A DNA stretch of 64,000 nucleotides. Source: Propionivibrio soli. Lineage in GTDB: Bacteria; Pseudomonadota; Gammaproteobacteria; Burkholderiales; Rhodocyclaceae. Positions 53,750-61,178 of the stretch are shown piece after piece; position 1 is the stretch's first letter; each line of letters opens with the position of its first letter. The translations under genes were made by a program, and so were the position numbers. Location of the stretch: assembly GCF_025770765.1 (NCBI RefSeq), contig NZ_JANZKY010000001.1:372001-436000 (forward strand). Direction: 5' to 3'. The notes below the pieces were generated by a model. The model was not told where the DNA came from. It did not search any database and saw only the letters and a list, made by a program, of their open reading frames with translations.

Positions 53750-54340
53750 TTATCTCAAATTGCCGACGATGGAGGCGCGGCTGTCGGACATCTTCTTGAC
53801 GAAATTCGTCATGATTTCGAACGCCTCGTTGCGCTTGTTGCTCAGGCTCTGCAATCGCAGCATGTCCATCTGCTGGCTGCTGCTCATGGCATCGATCTTG
53901 CCCTTGATCTCCTCGGACCAGACGTCAAAGGTCTTTTGCTTCGGCTCGTACTTCGTTTCTTTGCCGTATATCGGTAGGGAGATGCCCAACGGCAGCGTCC
54001 TGTAACCGATAATCGTCTGGCTGTCATGCTCTTGGGGAACGGCATCGCCACCCGTTGGCATCGTGAGGCCTGCCGCAATGGCCCGGTTGTACAAATCCAG
54101 ATTGATGTCGCCACGCTTATCCGTATCGCCTCCGCCCGGACGGGCCGTCTTAAGCTCAGTCAGCAACTTGTTGAGCGTGGCAATTTCCTTGTTGCGGTCG
54201 GCTACCCCCTTCAACTGTTCCTTGAGTTGCACTTCGAGGTTGTTGGCACGATCTGTCTGAACAGCCATCATGGCCGTTTCGAGGTCCATGTTCTGTATTT
54301 GCTCCGCAGAAATCGGGGCCATGCTAATTGGTGAAGTCAT
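53750..54340 (-). CDS. T3SS tip/filament-like protein, paralogue 1 of 3
   Basis: 196 residues; ATG at 54340 with GGAGA upstream. It is the longest of the three: between LTMPTGGDAV and the shared C-terminal block it carries an extra loop of about 20 residues (QTIIGYRTLPLGISLPIYGK). Ends RASIVGNLR like paralogue 2 (GNMR). It is nearest the operon promoter, hence probably the most abundant. In Bordetella the single gene in this place encodes Bsp22, the needle-tip protein that forms filaments; a similar job is inferred here. Confidence 0.7.
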   Translation of the reverse strand: MTSPISMAPISAEQIQNMDLETAMMAVQTDRANNLEVQLKEQLKGVADRNKEIATLNKLLTELKTARPGGGDTDKRGDINLDLYNRAIAAGLTMPTGGDAVPQEHDSQTIIGYRTLPLGISLPIYGKETKYEPKQKTFDVWSEEIKGKIDAMSSSQQMDMLRLQSLSNKRNEAFEIMTNFVKKMSDSRASIVGNLR

Positions 54341-54472
54341 CGTCGTTTCTCCGTTCGGTTCCCTTTTCGCTTCCGCACCCACAGTCCGCGCCGCGACCAG
54401 TCAAATCGCGGAGACCACCGCTGCCCCGTTTCAACACGTCGGCCATGTCAGCAACGGGCGCATCCGCCAGCC

Positions 54473-54760
54473 CTAGATCATCGTGCGGTGCCGCGCCGGC
54501 GACTTCGTCGCCTGCGGCGTACTGAACGCCAGCCGGGCCTTGCCTTCAGCAACCTCGCGTTCGACGGCAGCGAGATCGTCGGCCAACAGGCGCTCGGCCT
54601 CTTCCTTCTCTTTCGGGCCGACGGCATCGCGCATTTTTTGCCGGTCGATACCCTGCTCGCGGAAAAAGTCTTCTCCGGCGTCGAGCTGGTGCTGGATTTC
54701 GTTGATCATCTGCTCGGCTTCCGCCACGATGCGTGCTACGCGGTCGTCATCCATCGACAT
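54473..54760 (-). CDS. small coiled-coil protein, first gene of the T3SS operon
   Basis: 95 residues, very acidic and helical: VARIVAEAEQMINEIQHQLDAGEDFF, then KEKEEAERLLADDLAAVEREVAEGKARL. No family recognised; it is not the needle subunit SctF, because the P-x-D/N-P and RNA-S motifs are missing. It could be a small needle co-chaperone of the YscE kind. First after the promoter at 54833-54860, with GAAGGAGAAA as ribosome-binding site. The gap of 132 bases to the next gene contains nothing recognised. Confidence 0.6.
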   Translation of the reverse strand: MSMDDDRVARIVAEAEQMINEIQHQLDAGEDFFREQGIDRQKMRDAVGPKEKEEAERLLADDLAAVEREVAEGKARLAFSTPQATKSPARHRTMI

Positions 54761-54832
54761 TCTTTTTCTCCTTCGAGTTAGTCCTTTGGTCGGGTTTTAC
54801 CCCGGTTCAAAACCCTTGCTGCCTACACCCGT

Positions 54833-54860
54833 TAAGTAACACCGGCGAGCGGCGGGTTCC
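54833..54860 (-). promoter_or_regulatory. ECF-type promoter of the main T3SS operon
   Basis: On the minus strand: GGAACC (54860-54855), 14 bases, GTTACTTA (54840-54833), then ACGG. It lies 73 bases ahead of the first gene (54760). The same motif with the same spacing stands ahead of both other T3SS transcription units. Confidence 0.75.
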
Positions 54861-54914
54861 ACTTTCAGCTGAATTCTTCGTCATGGCGCCGAACGCTTTC
54901 CGCCGGTTCGACGG

Positions 54915-56714
54915 TCACCCCCCTTCATCGACCTCCGCTTGCAGCAGCCCCCAGATGCGGGCGTCGATCCGGTACTGCTCGTCATCCGCACCACGCGGGT
55001 AGGACACCGGATTCGGCGCCCCGCCGTCGAGGATGGCCTGCTTGTCGCTCGGACTCATCATGACGACGGCCTCTTCGAGCGAGTCTGTTTGCACGGCATA
55101 TGCCTGGTCCATGCGCTGCTCGATCATTTCCAACGTCTTGAGTTGCGACATGGCCTGCGCCGCTGCGACGCGCTCCTGCGAAGCGCCCATGTCCAGCGTG
55201 CCGATGTCACCATGGAAGACGACGAAGGCATTCGGCCCGGCGTCGTGGATCTTTTTCCGGTCGGCATTCTGCGTTTGAGTCAGCAGCGGGTTGCCGCTCA
55301 ACGCCGATTCAAGAAAATCCGCCTTCTTCTCGCGTTGGTCTTTGGGTCCATGCAGGACGGTGTAGGCCCGGCCATCTTCATCGAAGGTCATCAACATCGT
55401 CCGCGCGGCCGTTTCCTCTTCGTCGACACCACGCCGCTGGACATAGACGGCCTCTGCCGGCATGTTGCTACCAATGCCACCGTCGGCCCAACTACGGTGC
55501 CTTTCTCCCGGCGGGGCGTAGTGCACCGACGCGAAAAACACCGGAATGCTCATCGAAATGCGCGCGGCGACTGCTACCGGCATGTTGGGGTGGCTGGCCG
55601 CGCGAAAGTATGTCTCCGTCCCGTGGGTCGAATCCCAGCCGGTCAGCGTGAGCTGCTTGAATTTCCCGGGTTCGATGCGATGCAGGATCTCCAGATCATG
55701 GAAGGTGATCATCTGCGCCGTTCGGTCGGTGTCGTAGTTCTGCGTACGCAAAGCGTCTAGACGCCGGCAGTCGGCCTCGCTCAGCTTGCCCTCCGTCCTC
55801 AGTTGCGTCAGACGTTGCTGGAATGCAGGCTTCGCCCATTCGGCATTCAGATAGCCGGCTACGGAGCCGGCCGTTTGGCGGTCGATCGTTTCCAGGGCTT
55901 TTCCGGCGTGGAAACCGGTCAGACTGACGCCGACGGTCGGGTACTTGGTGGCGTAGTGTTCGGGTTTACCCTTGAGCGAGCCCATATCGAGGCCGTCGGT
56001 AAACGTCTTGAGTTCCGTCGCACTCATGCCCGAGGCGAGCACCGCCGCCGTGAGCGCGCCGGCCGACGTGCCAACGACGAGTTCGAGCCCCGAGAGCAGG
56101 CCGGCGCGCTCCATTTCCACCAGCGCCGGGGGGTTGCCGACCCCCTTTGCTCCCCCACCGCGCAACACGAGATTCTCGATCTGCGGCGCGCGGCGAACGA
56201 GCGTATAGCCGTCCATGCGACCGCCCTCGTAGCGGGGCAGGACCTGGGGCCGAACGTCGCCATGCTGACCCGCCGCCAAGCGGTGGTCGACCTGCAGCAA
56301 CTTCAGGCTGCGCAATGCCTCCTGCGCCTTGGCGTTGGCCGTACGCACCGTTTGCTGCAGCTTGCCTTCGCTGAGGCTTCCGTCGCCACGCTCGACCGCA
56401 TCCTGCTCAGCGCCGTGCATGGCATCCAGCGCGATCTGCTGCATCATCTCTGCCGCCAGACGGGTGAAGCCCTCGCGGTGCTCGGGCGAGACGGACGCTG
56501 GCAGGGAGCGTGCAAGAGCGTCGGTCTGCTCCTTGAACGACTGTTTGAACGTCTCGACGGTATTGATCAGCGTTGCCGTGGACACGGTTGGCCGCGTGAA
56601 GAATCTCTTGAAGGCCACCCAAGCCCCCTGGCTTTTGTCCGCCTGCGACACCGAAGCCTGCCACGCCGCGGTTGCGCCGACCGCTCCCTGGCCAGTGATG
56701 GATCCTGGATTCAT
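54915..56714 (-). CDS. ExoU-like patatin phospholipase, probable T3SS effector
   Basis: 599 residues. The patatin fold has the oxyanion loop GGGAKG (186-191), the nucleophile Ser217 in GTSAG (215-219) and Asp411 of the DGG motif (411-413), all three intact. Between them are ISMSIPVFFASV and FHAGKALETI. A 170-residue N-terminal region and a 170-residue C-terminal region flank the enzyme domain, as in ExoU, where the C-terminus binds host ubiquitin and membrane lipid. There is no signal peptide. It is coupled to a chaperone gene by a four-base overlap and lies within the T3SS locus. It should hydrolyse host membrane phospholipids after injection. Confidence 0.88.
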   Translation of the reverse strand: MNPGSITGQGAVGATAAWQASVSQADKSQGAWVAFKRFFTRPTVSTATLINTVETFKQSFKEQTDALARSLPASVSPEHREGFTRLAAEMMQQIALDAMHGAEQDAVERGDGSLSEGKLQQTVRTANAKAQEALRSLKLLQVDHRLAAGQHGDVRPQVLPRYEGGRMDGYTLVRRAPQIENLVLRGGGAKGVGNPPALVEMERAGLLSGLELVVGTSAGALTAAVLASGMSATELKTFTDGLDMGSLKGKPEHYATKYPTVGVSLTGFHAGKALETIDRQTAGSVAGYLNAEWAKPAFQQRLTQLRTEGKLSEADCRRLDALRTQNYDTDRTAQMITFHDLEILHRIEPGKFKQLTLTGWDSTHGTETYFRAASHPNMPVAVAARISMSIPVFFASVHYAPPGERHRSWADGGIGSNMPAEAVYVQRRGVDEEETAARTMLMTFDEDGRAYTVLHGPKDQREKKADFLESALSGNPLLTQTQNADRKKIHDAGPNAFVVFHGDIGTLDMGASQERVAAAQAMSQLKTLEMIEQRMDQAYAVQTDSLEEAVVMMSPSDKQAILDGGAPNPVSYPRGADDEQYRIDARIWGLLQAEVDEGG

Positions 56715-57169
56715 TGCGCACCTCCCACCGCGGGTTGAAGAGCAAACGAGAACCCGGCGCCCTGCATCGACAGATTACGCACGAGTTCGCGGACCCGCCG
56801 CGCCTGGCGCAGCAGGTAGTTAAGATGATTGGCGTACTTGATGGCGTCGAGGTCTTCCAGGCCGATCTCGCCGACCAAGGTGACGAAGCTGCGGCTATCC
56901 AAGCCGCACACGAACCGCCGCCCAAGCAGGCCGACATGGTTCATGGCGAGCAAAGCGTGCACTACCGCACGGCGCATAGGTCCGGTCAACCGAGCCGCAT
57001 CGCAGACGAAAAGCTCGGAAAGGACGCGCTTCTGGTTCGGATGCAGGACGACGGCAACAGTCAGGTCATCGTCAAAAACCAGTTCGAAGGCATTGCTTGA
57101 TGAGGGAACGATTCCCTCATCGAGAGCGCATGCGAACCGGGCGAAGTCGGCATTGGCAAATTCGATCAT
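56711..57169 (-). CDS. CesT-like T3SS effector chaperone (patatin partner)
   Basis: 152 residues, alpha/beta with a hydrophobic strand core: FARFACALDEG, FELVFDDDLTVAVVLHPNQKRVLSELFVCDAARL, LLAMNHVGLLGRRFVCGLDSRSFVTLVGEI. This is the class I chaperone pattern. It overlaps the start of the patatin gene by four bases, a strong hint that it serves that effector, as SpcU serves ExoU. The ATG at 57169 gives the natural length; the longer frame upstream is Arg-rich. Confidence 0.83.
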   Translation of the reverse strand: MIEFANADFARFACALDEGIVPSSSNAFELVFDDDLTVAVVLHPNQKRVLSELFVCDAARLTGPMRRAVVHALLAMNHVGLLGRRFVCGLDSRSFVTLVGEIGLEDLDAIKYANHLNYLLRQARRVRELVRNLSMQGAGFSFALQPAVGGAQ

Positions 57170-57171
57170 GG

Positions 57172-57642
57172 TCAGGCCCTTATCCAGTTGGACGCGAAGG
57201 TTTCCGGCTCGTCGGCGACATGCGCCGGGTTCGCCTGTTCGTGCCCGTGGCCGAAACCGTCGATTGCGTTGCGGAGGCGCTCCATGAGCTGCTCGGCCTC
57301 GCTCGCCTCGCCCGGCAGTTGCTGCAAGGCAACCGCGCAGCACAGCCGCCCGTCCGGATCGATGGCGCCCATGTGGCCGGCGGTGTAGCGGCTGTCGAAA
57401 CTCATGCGCAGCAGACGCTCGGCGGCCTCCGCCGCGTCGTCCTCGGACGCCGTGCTCAACGAGGCGTCGGCGCTGAGAACCCAGCGCTCGGCGTCGACGT
57501 TGTAGGCGAGCCAGACCCCGTTCTCGTCATCCAGCGGAGCACGGAATTTCTCGCCGTCTTCGAACTCCGCCGGTCGTTCGCCGAGACCGGCCAACCCGGC
57601 AATCGTTTCGCTCAGAATGTGCAAATCTTTTGTAGTCATCAC
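57172..57642 (-). CDS. CesT-like T3SS chaperone
   Basis: 156 residues, acidic (pI clearly low by composition). VWLAYNVDAERWVLSADASLS, AAEAAERLLRMSFDSRYTAGHMGAIDPDGRLCCAVAL are the strands and helix of a class I chaperone. It lies two bases before the next chaperone and 31 bases after the large effector gene, so it could serve either effector, or form a heterodimer with its neighbour. Confidence 0.75.
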   Translation of the reverse strand: MMTTKDLHILSETIAGLAGLGERPAEFEDGEKFRAPLDDENGVWLAYNVDAERWVLSADASLSTASEDDAAEAAERLLRMSFDSRYTAGHMGAIDPDGRLCCAVALQQLPGEASEAEQLMERLRNAIDGFGHGHEQANPAHVADEPETFASNWIRA

Positions 57643-57673
57643 GCGTTTCCTCCCCTGTTCTTGCCGGTCGCCT

Positions 57674-60415
57674 TCAATTCGCGTGCTGGGCGATCATCGC
57701 GGCCTTGAAGCGCGGCAGCATGTCGGTTTCCACGAGGTGGGTGATTTCAGTCTGCAGGCCGTCGAAGAGCATCGGGTCGACGAGAGCGTTCGGGTTACCG
57801 GCCGCTTGCGTGACCGCTTGATCAAAAGCGCGAACGAAGGGAGCACGTTGCCCGTGGCTGACATTCACCTGCTGCGGCGAGTCGGGATCAAGAAACTGTT
57901 GCTTTAGCGCGATGGCGTTGGCCATCGTCGGGTTTTGACGGAAAGCGGTCATCGCCTCGAGCACGAGCAGGTTTTCCTCGTTGAGTTCACGGCGCGCAAA
58001 GGCATGCAGGTCGTCGTGGCACGCCGCGCCAGCGAGATCGCGCAACTCAAGCCCGCCTGGAGGCGGATAGTCGTGCACCGGCCAGTCAGTGAAAGCCTGG
58101 ACGTTGTACTTGCAGGTCGGTCTACCGAGGATTTCCAGATGGCCGTCGTCCGCCATCGCCGCGTCGTAGCTGTACGAAACGTAACTGGCCTGAGGATCGA
58201 GCCAGATCGGTTCGCCTTGTTGCGGAAGCATGGCATGGTCGGCATGACGCAGCCGATACTCGAAATGCAGCGTCAGATTTCCTTCGTCATCGTGTACGAA
58301 GGAAATGTTGAAATCACGCTCACTAACTCCCTGTCCCGCCTGGTCGAAAACGATAGGGCGGCCGTCCGGCAGACGGGTTGGGCTCTCGTCGGGATTGGTG
58401 CCACAAGCGAAGGGGAAGCCGCCAGCCATGCCCTGGTGAGCCACCAGGGTAAACGTGCGTGCCCGTTCTTCGTCGCCACCGCAGAGGTCGATCAACCGCA
58501 CGAACCCGGCCTCGATGCGTTGCAGGCGCTCATCCGGCGAAATCGTGTCCCAATTTGTCCTGTCGACCATCGACGAGCCGTCGGGCATCTTCGGATCGAA
58601 CGTGCGCGCGACGTCGTCGACGAACGAGCGACCAATGATGTGCCCCCCCGGTAACGTGGTGAGCTTTGTTCGCTCGGTTTGGCTGAGCGGCCTTTCCTGT
58701 TCGAGTTTCATCGTCGCCAGGAAGCCCGCTGAAACGTCCTTGCGTTCAGGAAGAACGAAGGGCGCCAACTGCCGATGCAACCCATTCGGGGCGATTCGAT
58801 TGCTCTGTAACTGGCTGGCGGCGCTGGCTGCCTGTTCTGGCGTCATCCCGGCGCGCTGGCCAAGCGCCTGTACCAGACCGTTGAGCAACGGCGCCTGCAC
58901 CGCAAGCTGAATATCGAGTGTCTGCATGAGGCCTTGCATCAACTGGTGGCCATTCGGCCCCGTCAGGCGTTGGAACAGTGTTTGCGCTTGCGCGGGTGTC
59001 ATGCTGGCAGCGGCCAGTTGCAGCGATTGCCACATCAATTCGTCCGCCATCTCGCCGCTTGCCAGGCTCCCGGATTCCCAGACGGCCTCCCCGGCCTCCT
59101 TCATCGCGACGATGCCGTTCCCGAATGCCTGTACCAGACCCCCGAGCGTATCGAGTGCCGACTCGAAATTCTGACCCTGCAGGTCTGTTCCGATACTCGT
59201 TGCACCGGCCGCCATCCCCTGGGCGAGACGTTCGAACTGGGCCACCTGCGTCCGGTCGATCCGGCGCGAAGCCGCTATGCCGCGCAGAATCTCCTTCTGA
59301 TCCGGCAGAAGCGTTGTCGACTGTTCGATCATTTGCAGCGCCGCGCAGTGCTCCTCGAGTGCCAAACGCGTTTTCATCTCCAGCCGCGGCGCAAGGGCGG
59401 TCATGATCGACGCGGCGTCATCTGCACAACCGAACTCGGCAGGCATCGCGCCGACACGATAGGACAAGCCTTCGGTGACATTGCCCTCAATGCATTTCAG
59501 GACCGCGTCCGGGATCGTTGCCATGCCGTGCCGATGTGCAACGTCGGCAGCCGTTCGCGACAGCATGGAACCTGGATCGTGCCGGTCAAGTTTGGTCTTC
59601 ATATCGGCGACCACCGCAAACTCGCGCGCGGCGTCGCGTATTTCGGCCGCCGGGGCTTTCTGCGACGCCCGCCCGACAATATCGGCCAGCCGCGCCTCCG
59701 TCATACCCGGCAGGCTCTTCAGCTCCTGATAAAGGTCGAAGGCATTCCTGGCCGCCTGCACCATCTGTTCGTTGCTGACCCGCCCTTGGGAATGTTCGGG
59801 CAACGCTTCACATTGTTTTTGCACATAGGCGGTAACGAACTTGGCCGCCGGCGCGCCCATCGCTTCCTGCCATGAGGTGGCGCCATTGAGCTGCATATCG
59901 CGGTCAAGGAAAACGCCGTTCATGTCCGTTTCGCCAGGCACATGAGCCGCACCTTGCAACGGGCTTTCGAGGAAGCGCATCACTGCCATATTGTTATGCG
60001 AACGGCGCACCTGCTGCGCGCGCTCCGCCTGCTTCAGGACTTCATCCACCTTGCGCGCCGTGATCGGCGTGCCGCCCGTCTGATCCACGTCGCGCATGCA
60101 CATGTCAGCAATGTCGCAGCCGAACGCCGCGCGTAGGTCCTGCGCAAAACCATTGAGGAAACGGCGCGACGAGGCCTGTTGCTCGGCGAGCCTGACCGGA
60201 TAATCCGCGACTTCCGCCCGCGCCCGCTGCAAGCTACCCAACGAGCCAAGCAAAGGAAGCCCAGAAAGGGCGGCTTTGAAATGCGTCCATTTGCCCGGTG
60301 GGTTGACCGGTAGGTCGGCCTTTATGCCGCCGGTGGACTGTTGGAGTAGAACATCACCCCCGTGGTTGGTCCGCATCAGATTGCTGACGGTACCCGCGTA
60401 CTGGCTGATGGCCAT
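57674..60415 (-). CDS. 913-residue putative T3SS effector of unknown function
   Basis: 913 residues from ATG at 60415, with AAGAGGAGA ahead of it. No signal peptide, no long membrane helix, no recognised catalytic motif. The first 130 residues (GKWTHFKAALSGLPLLGSLGSLQRARAEV onward) have the same general pattern as the N-terminus of the patatin protein and may bind chaperone or host membrane. The middle is largely helical. The last third is beta-rich and well ordered (FNISFVHDDEGNLTLHFEYRL; ASYVSYSYDAAMADDGHLEILG). It is placed between CesT-like chaperones and behind the T3SS-type promoter. Its role as effector is inferred from context only. Confidence 0.7.
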   Translation of the reverse strand: MAISQYAGTVSNLMRTNHGGDVLLQQSTGGIKADLPVNPPGKWTHFKAALSGLPLLGSLGSLQRARAEVADYPVRLAEQQASSRRFLNGFAQDLRAAFGCDIADMCMRDVDQTGGTPITARKVDEVLKQAERAQQVRRSHNNMAVMRFLESPLQGAAHVPGETDMNGVFLDRDMQLNGATSWQEAMGAPAAKFVTAYVQKQCEALPEHSQGRVSNEQMVQAARNAFDLYQELKSLPGMTEARLADIVGRASQKAPAAEIRDAAREFAVVADMKTKLDRHDPGSMLSRTAADVAHRHGMATIPDAVLKCIEGNVTEGLSYRVGAMPAEFGCADDAASIMTALAPRLEMKTRLALEEHCAALQMIEQSTTLLPDQKEILRGIAASRRIDRTQVAQFERLAQGMAAGATSIGTDLQGQNFESALDTLGGLVQAFGNGIVAMKEAGEAVWESGSLASGEMADELMWQSLQLAAASMTPAQAQTLFQRLTGPNGHQLMQGLMQTLDIQLAVQAPLLNGLVQALGQRAGMTPEQAASAASQLQSNRIAPNGLHRQLAPFVLPERKDVSAGFLATMKLEQERPLSQTERTKLTTLPGGHIIGRSFVDDVARTFDPKMPDGSSMVDRTNWDTISPDERLQRIEAGFVRLIDLCGGDEERARTFTLVAHQGMAGGFPFACGTNPDESPTRLPDGRPIVFDQAGQGVSERDFNISFVHDDEGNLTLHFEYRLRHADHAMLPQQGEPIWLDPQASYVSYSYDAAMADDGHLEILGRPTCKYNVQAFTDWPVHDYPPPGGLELRDLAGAACHDDLHAFARRELNEENLLVLEAMTAFRQNPTMANAIALKQQFLDPDSPQQVNVSHGQRAPFVRAFDQAVTQAAGNPNALVDPMLFDGLQTEITHLVETDMLPRFKAAMIAQHAN

Positions 60416-60459
60416 CGAAATCTCCTCTTCTTGTTTTTGGCGGCGTGGGCCTGGCGGGC

Positions 60460-60933
60460 CTATCCGAAAATGGGACGGAACCCGGTATCGCCAAGCACCG
60501 GAGCGGCAGACGGGGCCACCGCCGGAGCAGATTCCTTGATACGCCGACGCCATTTTTCGGCCTGCCCGACCAAGTTCTCCACCAGCGCTTCGAAACCGGG
60601 CCCATCGAGTTCGTTGACGCTGCGCGAATAGACGAGGATGACGCCGTTGGTCCCTTCCTCGAGGCAAAGCGTCGCGCCGCGCGTACGGTGCCAATAGAGG
60701 TTGGCACCCATGAGTTCGCGCAGCAGGGGTTCCGCGCCCTCCTTAGGCAGTTCCTCGAGGTAGATCGAGAACACCAAGCGTTCCACAGCGGCGTCGTACT
60801 CGATATTGAGCAGCAGTTCGCCGTCGAAAACTAGGACGCAACTATTCGTTTGGGCATCGAGTTCGAGATTCGGTACCGTCAGCGTTTTGCCAAAGTCGGC
60901 GACCAGCTTGTTTGCCACTACGCGTTTGTCCAT
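60460..60933 (-). CDS. CesT-like T3SS chaperone for the large effector
   Basis: 157 residues. LVADFGKTLTVPNLELDAQTNSCVLVFDGELLLNIEYDAAVERLVFSIYLEEL and LLRELMGANLYWHRTRGATLCLEEGTNGVILVYS form the strand-helix-strand pattern of CesT/SycE-type chaperones. First gene of the effector operon, 75 bases after its ECF-like promoter. The gene order implies it serves the 913-residue protein that follows after 44 bases. The ATG at 60933 fits family length. Confidence 0.87.
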   Translation of the reverse strand: MDKRVVANKLVADFGKTLTVPNLELDAQTNSCVLVFDGELLLNIEYDAAVERLVFSIYLEELPKEGAEPLLRELMGANLYWHRTRGATLCLEEGTNGVILVYSRSVNELDGPGFEALVENLVGQAEKWRRRIKESAPAVAPSAAPVLGDTGFRPIFG

Positions 60934-61007
60934 GTCGATTTCCCGTACGGTCGTGTTTGGTTGGAGGGTAGGAATGCGGCTGTGGATGCCCGTTATTCCA
61001 TGACCGG

Positions 61008-61035
61008 TAAGTAACGGTGGAGGCGTGGCGGTTCC
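61008..61035 (-). promoter_or_regulatory. ECF-type promoter of the effector operon
   Basis: On the minus strand: GGAACC (61035-61030), 14 bases, GTTACTTA (61015-61008), then CCGG. It matches the main-operon promoter in both boxes, the spacing and the base preceding GGAACC (T). It overlaps nothing coding and is divergent from the sctW promoter 58 bases away. Confidence 0.75.
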
Positions 61036-61092
61036 AGTTTGTATCCATTTGTCGCCTGCTACGAAGAGAACCACCATCGAGGCGCGACCGAT

Positions 61093-61120
61093 GGAACCGC
61101 TTGCTGGCAGCTGTTACTAA
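61093..61120 (+). promoter_or_regulatory. ECF-type promoter of the sctW operon
   Basis: On the plus strand: GGAACC (61093-61098), 14 bases, GTTACTAA (61113-61120). 58 bases ahead of sctW. Its GGAACC box forms, with that of the divergent promoter, a nine-base inverted repeat GCGGTTCCA...TGGAACCGC. Confidence 0.75.
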
Positions 61121-61178
61121 TTTGACGCCCGCTGGCGAACGATCAGCAGCGGCTTTACGGGGATTCACACGCAAGACC

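Noticed and set aside
52534-54340. Tandem paralogues as an assembly artefact
   Set aside because: The three genes differ in length, central loops and many codons, so they are not duplicated reads.
54473-54760. Small coiled-coil gene as the needle subunit SctF
   Set aside because: It lacks the conserved P-x-(D/N)-P turn and the RNA-S-containing C-terminal helix of needle proteins.
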